Shown here in pieces: positions 1 through 5,156 of a stretch of DNA of 5,201 nucleotides. The stretch lies in NCBI GenBank assembly GCA_944329545.1, contig CALVIK010000037.1, positions 1 to 5,201 on the forward strand. The letters are read 5' to 3'. The notes beneath the pieces are model-generated. The model was not told the origin of the DNA, did not search any database, and saw nothing but the letters and a program-made list of their open reading frames with translations. Within the stretch, counting starts at the first letter, position 1. Every line of letters starts with the position of its first letter. Position numbers and translations under genes: made by a program. Source of the DNA: an uncultured Bacilli bacterium. GTDB lineage: Bacteria > Bacillota_I > Bacilli_A > RF39 > UBA660.

Positions 1-131
1 TGCAAAGAGGAAAAGATAGCGTTAAAGAAGTGAAAAAAGGTTTAGAATGTGGAATTACGATTGAAAACTTTAATGATATCAAACCAGGAGATATTATTGA
101 ATCTTATGAAATGGTAGAAATTAAGCGGTAA
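1..131 (+). CDS. infB: Translation initiation factor IF-2, C-terminal end (partial)
   Basis: The frame starting at base 3 gives 42 residues and ends in TAA at 129-131; the 5' part lies outside the window. The visible residues, including KKGLECGITIENFNDIKPGD and an end in ESYEMVEIKR, match the last beta-barrel domain of IF-2, where a GxExG(I/V)...NFNDIK.GD.IE pattern is typical. IF-2 is the GTPase that brings initiator fMet-tRNA to the 30S subunit and promotes subunit joining. The next gene is rbfA, the usual infB neighbour in the nusA-infB-rbfA cluster, which supports the call. The reading frame is clean to the stop. The G domain cannot be assessed because it is not in the window. Confidence 0.93.
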   Translation, partial: QRGKDSVKEVKKGLECGITIENFNDIKPGDIIESYEMVEIKR

Positions 132-150
132 TTTACCCTTTTTTTGTTTT
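121..150 (+). terminator. Intrinsic terminator overlapping the infB stop codon
   Basis: AAG (123-125), a bulged C (126), then GGTA (127-130) can pair with TACC (134-137) and CTT (138-140) around a 3-nt loop. A T-rich tail runs to 150 (TTTTTTTGTTTT). The stem is short, about 7 bp with one bulge, so efficiency is uncertain. The infB stop codon lies in the stem and loop. Confidence 0.5.
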
Positions 151-292
151 AAAACATATTAGCACAATATAAATTTACTATTGATATAACTTGAATAATT
201 TATTAAAGACAAAATTTAAGAATTCTAAAAAGTAATGATATGAATAATTTAAAACAAAAATCTATAATAAATGCATTAATTTATAGAAAGGA
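132..292 (+). promoter_or_regulatory. infB-rbfA intergenic region with likely rbfA promoter
   Basis: This is an AT-rich gap of about 160 nt with no credible ORF. A perfect -10 hexamer TATAAT sits at 263-268. With a 17-nt spacer the -35 position (240-245, ATGAAT) is poor, so this is a weak or activator-helped promoter at best. Transcription would begin near 275, giving rbfA a leader of about 27 nt. A small hairpin (ATAAAT 267-272 with ATTTAT 279-284) lies just before the ribosome binding site. A separate promoter is expected because a terminator follows infB. Confidence 0.4.
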
Positions 293-301
293 ATGGTCCT
301 A

Positions 302-649
302 ATGAGTGTTAGAGAAGAACGAATTTCTGATAGTTTGATCGAACAAATAAGTTTTATTATAAAAGAAGATGTTAAAAATAAAGATATAAATTTTGTAACA
401 ATTACTGATGCTAAAGTTACAAGTGATTTGTCCCAAGCTAAAATATATTTTACAGTTTTAGATGATTCTAAAAAAAATACTACTTTAAAAGCTTTAAAAA
501 GTGCTAGTGGCTTTATTCGTCATCAACTTCGCGATAGAATTGATATTAGACAAATACCAGAATTAATATTTATTTATGATGAGTCTATTCTTTATGGCCA
601 AAAAATAGAAGAAAAGATAAAAGAAATTCATCAAAATAACCAAGATTGA
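302..649 (+). CDS. rbfA: Ribosome-binding factor A
   Basis: This 115-residue protein binds the immature 30S subunit and helps late 16S rRNA (helix 1) maturation, notably in the cold. It has the single KH-like fold of RbfA. The N-terminal RxERISD-type helix is at 4-10, and the beta strand with VTSDLSQAKIYFTVLDD at about 39-55 follows. The helix-kink AxG motif (ASG, 68-70) runs into GFIRHQLRDRI, and the strand IRQIPELIFIYDES closes it at about 82-95. All are family hallmarks and the length is typical. An ATG at 293 is also in frame, but it touches the AAAGGA ribosome binding site (287-292). The ATG at 302 has a 9-nt spacing and yields the usual MSVREER start. It follows infB, as in most Bacillota, but truB is absent downstream. 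The stop TGA abuts the next promoter and no terminator is seen between. Confidence 0.95.
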   Translation: MSVREERISDSLIEQISFIIKEDVKNKDINFVTITDAKVTSDLSQAKIYFTVLDDSKKNTTLKALKSASGFIRHQLRDRIDIRQIPELIFIYDESILYGQKIEEKIKEIHQNNQD

Positions 650-685
650 TTTACAAAGTATTAAAAATGTGTTATTATGGACACA
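650..685 (+). promoter_or_regulatory. Extended -10 sigma-A promoter of the T-box serS operon
   Basis: TTTACA (650-655) and TATTAT (673-678) are separated by exactly 17 bp, and a TG (670-671) precedes the -10 by one base. Both hexamers match the consensus at 5 of 6 positions. Transcription should start near A685. The -35 begins on the base after the rbfA stop codon. Confidence 0.8.
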
Positions 686-888
686 TAAATGTTTAAAAGA
701 AAGCAAAAGACCATAGTATAAGTAGTTATTTAAAGAGAGTTAGTGGTCGGTGAAAACTAATATAACCTTATATGAATCTACTTTTGTAACTGAAGCTAAT
801 CACTTCCGGGGAACCCCGTTATCATAATTAAGACTATTAAGTAGGATGGTACCGCGTTATTTCGCTCCTATAAAGTAATAGTCTTTTT
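685..888 (+). promoter_or_regulatory. T-box riboswitch, serine specifier (UCU)
   Basis: This leader RNA senses uncharged tRNA-Ser and permits transcription of the downstream genes when serylation is low. Stem I is readable: base CAAAAG (704-709) with CTTTTG (781-786), then TATAAG (717-722) with CTTATA (767-772). Between them is a specifier loop carrying AGTA (715-718) opposite GAA-TCT-A (774-780). The specifier codon is TCT at 777-779. Further up are GTTAT/ATAAC (725-729, 762-766), the AGAGA bulge (734-738), and TTAGT/ACTAA (740-744, 756-760) with a GGTCGGTGAAA terminal loop. Stem II/III elements follow: GTAAC/GTTAT (786-790, 818-822), GAAG/CTTC (792-795, 803-806) and a CGGGG/CCCCG hairpin (807-818). 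The T-box antiterminator is 842-870: TAGGA, the bulge TGGTACC (TGGT pairs with the tRNA 3' end), GCG, loop, CGC, TCCTA. A serS downstream agrees with the specifier. Confidence 0.95.
830..888 (+). terminator. T-box regulated terminator
   Basis: AAGACTATTA (830-839) pairs perfectly over 10 bp with TAATAGTCTT (876-885), followed by a run of T to 888. The antiterminator (842-870) lies wholly inside this stem rather than sharing one arm with a downstream hairpin. The AAAAGGAGG ribosome binding site of the next gene begins six bases after the T-run. Confidence 0.8.
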
Positions 889-908
889 GTTTTAAAAGGA
901 GGAAAATT

Positions 909-1307
909 ATGGCTAAAGACATTATTTATATTGAACTTGAAAATAATGAAAAATTACTAGAAACTTTTACTAATCAATCAAAGCAAATTAACCAGGAATT
1001 AGAGCAAATTAGGCTTATTTTAGATGAGTTAATTGATTTAACACTTTCTATGCAAAAAAATATAAATATTAAAGAATTAATTTTAACAATAAAAGAAAAA
1101 TTATCTTTTATAGAAGATATTAGTGTATATTTAGATAAAATAAATGTTAAAAAAGCTAATGTTTTATGGGATATTTTAAGTATTGTGCGAGATGTTTACG
1201 CAGAAAAAGAAGATGAAAAAGATAACATTGAAGCCGAAATACAAAGAGTCAAAAAAGAAATAACTGAAATGTTAGATATGTTAAAAGAAAACGGAAAGAG
1301 GAGATAA
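909..1307 (+). CDS. Hypothetical coiled-coil protein, first gene of the serine T-box operon
   Basis: I do not recognise this 132-residue protein. The start is firm: AAAAGGAGG (894-902) lies 6 nt before the ATG. The sequence is highly charged (rich in K, E, D, I, L) and has no Cys, signal peptide or membrane segment. It is predicted by eye to be almost all helix. Heptad-like Leu/Ile spacing runs over about residues 8-50 and 58-85, with a strongly charged coil at about 98-130 (EKEDEKDNIEAEIQRVKKEI). A cytoplasmic homo-oligomer or partner-binding coil is plausible. It lies between the T-box and serS and its TAA ends one base before the serS ATG. It is therefore co-transcribed and probably translationally coupled, and should rise when charged tRNA-Ser falls. 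It is not the SerRS arm: serS has its own complete N-terminal coiled coil. No function can be assigned. Confidence 0.85.
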   Translation: MAKDIIYIELENNEKLLETFTNQSKQINQELEQIRLILDELIDLTLSMQKNINIKELILTIKEKLSFIEDISVYLDKINVKKANVLWDILSIVRDVYAEKEDEKDNIEAEIQRVKKEITEMLDMLKENGKRR

Positions 1308-1308
1308 A

Positions 1309-2592
1309 ATGATTGATATTAAAATAATAAGAGAAAATAAAGAAATGGTTAAAGAAAATATTAAGAAAAAATTTCAAGATCAAAAATTACCGCTTGTTGA
1401 TGAAGTTTATAACTTAGATATTGCTAAAAGAGACGCTAAACAAAAAGGTGATGAACTGCGGGCTTTAAAAAATGAAAAAAGTGCTTTAATAGGTAAATTA
1501 ATGCGTGAAGGGAAAAAGGATGAAGCTGAAAAAATCAAAAAAGAAGTGAGTGGTTATAGTCAAGAAATAGAAATTTTGCAAGCAAAAGAAGAAGAACTTA
1601 CAAAAAAAATAAAAGAAGCTATGATGGTTATTCCTAATGTAATCGCGCCTGATGTTCCTATTGGTGAAGATGATACAAAAAATGTGGAAAATGAGCGTTT
1701 TGGAGAGCCGTTTGTTCCAGATTATGAAATACCATATCATGCTGATATTTGTAATAAATTAAATGGTTTAGATAAAGAAAGTGCCGGTAGAACAAGTGGT
1801 AATGGTTTTTACTATTTAATGGGAGATGTTGCCAGACTTCATTCAGCAATGCTTAGTTATGCTAGAGACTTTATGATTGATAAAGGTTTTACTTATGCTA
1901 TTCCGCCATTTATGATTAGAAGTGATGTTGTAACTGGTGTGATGAGCTTTGAAGAAATGGATGCTATGATGTACAAAATAGAAGGTGAAGACTTATATTT
2001 AATTGGAACTAGTGAACATTCAATGATTGGTAAATTTCAAGGCCAAATTATTAAGGAAGAAGAATTACCAATTGCGATGACTTCATATTCACCTTGCTTT
2101 AGAAAAGAAGTTGGCGCTCATGGTATTGAAGAAAGAGGCCTTTACCGTGTTCATCAATTTGAAAAACAAGAAATGATCGTTTTATGTAAAAAAGAAGAAG
2201 GCATGGATTGGTATAATAAAATGTGGCAATATACTGTAGAATTTTTTAGAAGTTTAGATATTCCCGTTAGAACCTTAGAATGCTGTAGTGGTGATTTAGC
2301 TGATTTAAAGGTTAAGTCATGTGATGTTGAAGCCTTTAGCCCAAGACAAAAGAAATATTTTGAAGTTGGTTCTTGTTCAATTTTAGGTGATGCTCAAGCT
2401 AGGCGCCTTGGTATTAGAATGAAAACAAGTCATGGTAATGAATATGTAACTACTTTAAATAATACGGTTTTAGCTACCCCAAGAGGCCTTATTGCTTTTT
2501 TAGAAAACAACTATAATGCTGATGGTAGTATAAATATTCCGGAAGCTTTAAGACCTTATATGGGGGGGAAAGATAAAATTATGCCTAAGTAA
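1309..2592 (+). CDS. serS: Seryl-tRNA synthetase, with archaeal-like signature motifs
   Basis: This 427-residue class II synthetase charges tRNA-Ser, and tRNA-Sec where present, in the cytoplasm. The N-terminal tRNA-binding arm (MIDIKIIREN start, long coiled coil about 30-105) is followed by the linker VIPN..APDVPIGEDDTKNVE. The catalytic core shows motif 1 around GFTYAIPPFMIRSDV (193-207), the TSE serine-site loop (234-236), motif 2 with FRKEVGAHGIEERGLYRVHQF (264-284), and CSGDL (326-330). Motif 3, TLNNTVLATPRGLIAFLENN (382-401), carries Arg392. Length is normal and the usual C-terminal LRPYMGGKDKI is present. Motif 2 (KEVGAHG) and motif 3 (NNTVLATPR) differ from the common bacterial RSEAGSAG and NGSGLAVGR and resemble the archaeal-type variant also seen in some Bacillota. 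The RBS AGAGGAGA (1297-1304) overlaps the end of the upstream gene. Regulation is by the serine T-box. Confidence 0.96.
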   Translation: MIDIKIIRENKEMVKENIKKKFQDQKLPLVDEVYNLDIAKRDAKQKGDELRALKNEKSALIGKLMREGKKDEAEKIKKEVSGYSQEIEILQAKEEELTKKIKEAMMVIPNVIAPDVPIGEDDTKNVENERFGEPFVPDYEIPYHADICNKLNGLDKESAGRTSGNGFYYLMGDVARLHSAMLSYARDFMIDKGFTYAIPPFMIRSDVVTGVMSFEEMDAMMYKIEGEDLYLIGTSEHSMIGKFQGQIIKEEELPIAMTSYSPCFRKEVGAHGIEERGLYRVHQFEKQEMIVLCKKEEGMDWYNKMWQYTVEFFRSLDIPVRTLECCSGDLADLKVKSCDVEAFSPRQKKYFEVGSCSILGDAQARRLGIRMKTSHGNEYVTTLNNTVLATPRGLIAFLENNYNADGSINIPEALRPYMGGKDKIMPK

Positions 2593-2614
2593 AAAGCTTT
2601 ATTAAGCTTTTTTT
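2591..2614 (+). terminator. Intrinsic terminator overlapping the serS stop codon
   Basis: AAAAAGCTT (2591-2599) pairs perfectly with AAGCTTTTT (2604-2612) around a TATT loop, and the T-run continues to 2614. The 9-bp stem begins inside the TAA stop (2590-2592). GC content is low, so leak-through into murI is likely. Confidence 0.7.
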
Positions 2615-2642
2615 CTAAAATAATATTATAAGGAGGGACATT

Positions 2643-3365
2643 ATGCGTATTGGTTTATTTGATTCGGGGATTGGTGGTTTGACTGTCTTAGCTGAATTTA
2701 TTAAAAAATATCCTAATTGTGAATATATATATTATGGCGATACGGCAAATCTTCCTTATGGAACAAAAAGTAAAGAAGAACTTAGTGTTTTAGCTGATAA
2801 AATTATTAAATTTTTAATAAGTAAAAAAATTGATTTAATTGTTATTGCTTGTGGGACGATTAGTTCAAATTTATATAGTGAAATCAAAGATAAATATAAT
2901 GTTAAGATTATTGATATTTTAACGCCAACAATTAATTATATAACGCAAAATAAATTAAATAATATAGGAATAATGGCGACGCCCATGACCGTAAAAAGTC
3001 AATTTTTTGAAAAAAAATTAGTTAATGTGACAAGCATTGCTTGTCCTAAATTAGTTCCTTTAATTGAATGTGGAGAATTTACTGATGAATTAAAGCAAGC
3101 AGTAAAAGCGTATTTACAAAAATTAAAAGGATGTGATTATATTATTTTGGGCTGTACACATTATCCATTAATAATACCTATTATTCAAAAATATAGCACT
3201 ATTCCCTTTATAAATATGGGGAAGTGCTTGGTTGACACTATAAATGTAAATAGTAAGTCTACTTTACACATCGAACTTTATTTTTCAAAATTAACAAGCG
3301 AAATAATTACTAATGTATCAAAAATAATAAAAGAAAACAAAGAAATATATGAAAGAAAGGTGTGA
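2643..3365 (+). CDS. murI: Glutamate racemase with ACGT active-site variant
   Basis: This 240-residue cofactor-independent racemase interconverts L- and D-glutamate and supplies D-Glu for peptidoglycan in the cytoplasm. Catalytic landmarks are the DSGIGGL loop (Asp7, Ser8), YGD with LPYG (Tyr39, Gly40), the first catalytic Cys70 in VIACGTISS, and the second Cys171 in LGCTHYPLI (Thr172, His173). The usual ACNTA has Gly71 in place of Asn, a change discussed under findings. The protein is slightly shorter than the common 260-270 residues, mainly at the C-terminus, which ends in a lysine-rich helix. Start: AAGGAGGG (2630-2637) sits just before the ATG. The gene lies 50 nt after serS beyond a hairpin terminator and 4 nt before mutM, so it forms an operon with mutM. 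A sibling aspartate racemase function cannot be fully excluded, but the motifs favour glutamate. Confidence 0.9.
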   Translation: MRIGLFDSGIGGLTVLAEFIKKYPNCEYIYYGDTANLPYGTKSKEELSVLADKIIKFLISKKIDLIVIACGTISSNLYSEIKDKYNVKIIDILTPTINYITQNKLNNIGIMATPMTVKSQFFEKKLVNVTSIACPKLVPLIECGEFTDELKQAVKAYLQKLKGCDYIILGCTHYPLIIPIIQKYSTIPFINMGKCLVDTINVNSKSTLHIELYFSKLTSEIITNVSKIIKENKEIYERKV

Positions 3366-3369
3366 AATA

Positions 3370-4191
3370 ATGCCGGAATTACCAGAGGTTGAAACTGTTA
3401 AAAATGTTTTAAAAAAACAAGTATTAGGCAAACAAATTATTTTAGCTAGCATATATTGGGATAATATTATTGCTTTTCCTGAAGTAAAAGAGTTTCAAAA
3501 TAAAATTCAAAAACAAATTATCCACAATATAAACAGAAGAGGCAAGTGGCTAATGTTTGAACTTGATGATTATTTTTTACTTTCGCATTTAAGAATGGAA
3601 GGCAAGTATTTTATTAGGAATGTTGGTGATGAACGAAATAAACATGAACATGTAATTTTTGCTTTTTCTGATAATACAGAACTGCGATATCATGACACTA
3701 GGAAATTTGGCAAAATGTATTTAATTAAAAAAGAAAATGTTTATACGGCTTCGCCTTTAAAAGATTTAGGACTAGAACCATGGGACAATAATTTGAATGC
3801 AAAATATTTAAGAAGTAAATTAAAAAATAAAGCTATTAAAACAGAACTATTAGATCAAAGCATTATTACAGGTATCGGTAATATATATGCTGATGAAATA
3901 TTATTTTTAAGTAAAATAAATCCTGAAGAAAATGCCAAAGAATTAACTGATGATAATTTAAATGCCATTATTAAATATACTAGAGAAATTTTAGAAAGAG
4001 CTATTAAAGAAGGTGGAACGACTATTAAAAGTTATACATCCGCAGAAGGGGTTCATGGTGGTTTTCAAACAGAATTATTAGTTCATACCAAAGAAAATTG
4101 CCCAAATTGTAATAGTAAAATAGAAAAAACAATAGTTGGTGGGCGAGGTACTTATTTTTGCCCCAATTGTCAAAAAAGAAATCAAAGTTAA
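3370..4191 (+). CDS. mutM: Formamidopyrimidine-DNA glycosylase (Fpg/MutM)
   Basis: This 273-residue bifunctional DNA glycosylase/AP lyase excises 8-oxoguanine and formamidopyrimidines. The start is fixed by chemistry: Pro2 of MPELPEVE must become the N-terminal nucleophile, so the ATG at 3370 is right and the in-frame ATG at 3349 is not. Other key features are the general acid Glu3, the beta-hairpin Lys59 in RRGKW, and the damage-probing triad Met76, Arg111 and Phe113 (HDTRKFG). The helix-two-turn-helix runs over LLDQSIITGIGNIYADE (160-176, Asn171). The C-terminal zinc finger uses Cys244, Cys247, Cys264 and Cys267, with Arg259 in GGRGTYFCPNC. The protein is complete and of normal length. The murI stop is 4 nt upstream and the RBS AAAGGTG (3356-3362) lies within the end of murI, so the two are co-expressed. 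The common neighbours polA and coaE are absent; a decayed gene follows. Confidence 0.97.
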   Translation: MPELPEVETVKNVLKKQVLGKQIILASIYWDNIIAFPEVKEFQNKIQKQIIHNINRRGKWLMFELDDYFLLSHLRMEGKYFIRNVGDERNKHEHVIFAFSDNTELRYHDTRKFGKMYLIKKENVYTASPLKDLGLEPWDNNLNAKYLRSKLKNKAIKTELLDQSIITGIGNIYADEILFLSKINPEENAKELTDDNLNAIIKYTREILERAIKEGGTTIKSYTSAEGVHGGFQTELLVHTKENCPNCNSKIEKTIVGGRGTYFCPNCQKRNQS

Positions 4192-4206
4192 AATGATTTC
4201 TTTTTA
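4172..4206. terminator. Bidirectional intrinsic terminator at the mutM 3' end
   Basis: AAAAAGAAATCA (4173-4184) pairs perfectly with TGATTTCTTTTT (4194-4205) over 12 bp around a 9-nt loop that contains the mutM stop codon. The plus-strand hairpin ends in T5. Read from the minus strand, the same hairpin follows the pseudogene stop at 4208 and ends in six Ts, so it can serve both convergent genes. Confidence 0.8.
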
Positions 4207-4207
4207 A

Positions 4208-4682
4208 TTAACATTGTCCATAAGTAACAGAAGAAATTCCACTATTATAAAACATGTTATGCGTAGTTACATTATTTGTGCTCCAATTATCTCCCACAAA
4301 GACTACGGTTAAATTAATCGTGCCATAAAACATGTCTTGCTTTGGTACTATCATCACTATTAGGAATAACCCAGGCCATTACGCCTCCTTTTTCTTTATC
4401 TTCCGAAACATTCCAATATTCAGTGGCATTACTAGGAACATTATTATTATCTAAAAATGTAGCTGAAACTATATTTTCCTTGTAATAATCAGAATGAAAA
4501 TCTTCATTACTAGTACTAGACCAATTTTGTATTATTCTATCTTGCTCTTTAACATTTCCTTTAGCTGTTATTTTTAAAGTTGTATTAAATGTCGCATATC
4601 CTGCAGTTATTAAGAATAATAAACTAATGCAACATATAATTATTATTTTATTTTTTTATATTTTTTTTCGATATCTTCGCAT
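4208..4682 (-). pseudogene. Decayed BspA/DUF285-type cell-surface protein
   Basis: Reading the minus strand from ATG 4682, a basic start (MRRYRKKI) is cut by TAA at 4658-4656. The same frame then continues with a hydrophobic anchor (KIIIICCISLLFLITAGYA) and an extracytoplasmic stretch. That stretch includes NWSSTSNEDFHSDYYKENI, VPSNATEYWNVSEDKEKGG and VMAWVIPN, and it stops at 4316-4314. A second frame carries the end of the protein, with MFYGTINLTVVFVGDNWSTN and NMFYNSGISSVTYGQC to the TAA at 4210-4208. VMAW together with MFYGxxxLTxxxVGxNWxTxNVT is typical of BspA-like proteins with Mycoplasma-type DUF285 repeats, which act as anchored adhesins. Here the head joins almost directly to the last repeat, so the repeat domain seems deleted. 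The damage is one nonsense codon, one frameshift and an internal deletion. The promoter upstream remains good. The family call rests on remembered motifs. Confidence 0.75.
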
Positions 4683-4700
4683 TTTATTTCACCAAATATT

Positions 4701-4729
4701 ATTATAGCAAAATGTTGCTAATATGGCAA
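4701..4729 (-). promoter_or_regulatory. Minus-strand sigma-A promoter of the BspA-like pseudogene
   Basis: On the minus strand, TTGCCA (4729-4724) and a perfect TATAAT (4706-4701) are separated by 17 bp. TG sits one base upstream of the -10 (TGCTATAAT). This is a near-consensus extended -10 promoter. Transcription should start near 4694, about 12 nt before the ATG at 4682, with GGTGA as a weak ribosome binding site. Confidence 0.7.
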
Positions 4730-4732
4730 CAT
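4705..4732. promoter_or_regulatory. Inverted-repeat operator, probable XRE repressor site
   Basis: ATGTTGC (4712-4718) and GCAACAT (4726-4732) form a perfect 7-bp inverted repeat with a 7-bp centre. The left arm also pairs with TAGCAA (4705-4710) as TAGCAA/TTGCTA (4715-4720), giving three alternating half-sites. The repeat covers the -35 and spacer of the minus-strand promoter and lies upstream of the xre-like gene. This geometry fits an operator controlling both directions. Binding by the adjacent regulator is inferred. Confidence 0.55.
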
Positions 4733-4774
4733 ACTTTTTAGGAAAAAAATGAGAAAATTATAGTGGTGATATAA

Positions 4775-5038
4775 ATGAAAATAGATAAAAATAGCGATGA
4801 TTATTGTTTTTATCAGGCTAGAATGAATATAAAAAAATATCGTAAAGGACTTGGAATAACGGCTCAAGAACTAGCTGATCGGGCAGAATTATCTCATCAA
4901 TTTATTAGAAGTTTGGAGGCACTAAAAGTAGTTAAAAGACCAAGACTTGATACTTTGGCGCGTATAGCTAAGGCTTTAAATATAGAATTAAGGCAATTAT
5001 TTGATGATGTTAATTTAGATGATATAAATAAAAATTAA
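4775..5038 (+). CDS. XRE-family helix-turn-helix transcriptional regulator
   Basis: This 87-residue single-domain DNA-binding protein resembles the Cro/C1 (HTH_3) family. After a short acidic N-terminus, helix 1 is ARMNIKKYRKGLGI (15-28). The HTH core TAQELADRAELSHQFIRSLE (29-48) has the usual Q-E-L-A and S-L-E positions. The helices at RLDTLARIAKALNIELRQLF (57-76) close the fold, and an acidic tail (DDVNLDDINKN) ends it. No sensor, peptidase or membrane domain is fused. The SD is GGTGAT (4765-4770), close to the ATG. A possible -10 (TATAGT, 4759-4764) lies too near the start to be convincing, so the promoter is unclear. The inverted repeat about 45 bp upstream is a likely autoregulatory site. 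It may also control the divergent, now broken, surface-protein gene. No toxin gene is adjacent on this strand, so a toxin-antitoxin reading is not supported. Confidence 0.88.
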   Translation: MKIDKNSDDYCFYQARMNIKKYRKGLGITAQELADRAELSHQFIRSLEALKVVKRPRLDTLARIAKALNIELRQLFDDVNLDDINKN

Positions 5039-5070
5039 TGAATATTTTTCTTGTATATTCATTTTTTTTT
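5037..5070 (+). terminator. Intrinsic terminator overlapping the xre-like stop codon
   Basis: AATGAATAT (5037-5045) pairs perfectly with ATATTCATT (5055-5063) around a 9-nt loop, and a run of nine Ts spans 5062-5070. The stem starts within the TAA stop (5036-5038). It is AT-rich but has a long T-tract. Confidence 0.7.
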
Positions 5071-5101
5071 AAATAAAAAAGGGATTTAAAAATTTATCTC
5101 G

Positions 5102-5156
5102 TATAATATATATAGGGGCAAGTGAGTGTGATAGTGGGTCTATAAAAGGAGGAAAT
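5102..5156 (+). promoter_or_regulatory. Promoter -10 and leader of the final gene
   Basis: TATAAT at 5102-5107 is a perfect -10, but the -35 position (5079-5084) does not match consensus. A start near 5114 would give a leader of about 43 nt. The leader includes an unusually G-rich stretch for this DNA (5114-5139) and ends in the strong ribosome binding site AAAAGGAGG (5144-5152) 4 nt before the ATG. Confidence 0.5.

Noticed and set aside
293..301. Upstream ATG for rbfA at 293
   Set aside because: It directly touches the AAAGGA ribosome binding site, while the ATG at 302 has proper spacing and gives the usual RbfA N-terminus.
1498..1849. Minus-strand open frames inside serS
   Set aside because: They are antisense shadows of the AT-rich serS coding sequence, with low-complexity translations and no start signals.
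3349..3369. Upstream ATG for mutM at 3349
   Set aside because: Fpg needs Pro as the mature N-terminal residue, which only the ATG at 3370 provides.
4208..4682. Phase-variable rather than dead surface gene, through the homopolymer A/T tracts near its start
   Set aside because: The nonsense codon is in frame with both sides, so a one-base slip would not restore reading, and the later frameshift would remain.
4735..4764. Plus-strand promoter for the xre-like gene (TATAGT at 4759-4764)
   Set aside because: The -35 is poor and transcription would begin only a few bases before the ATG, removing the ribosome binding site.
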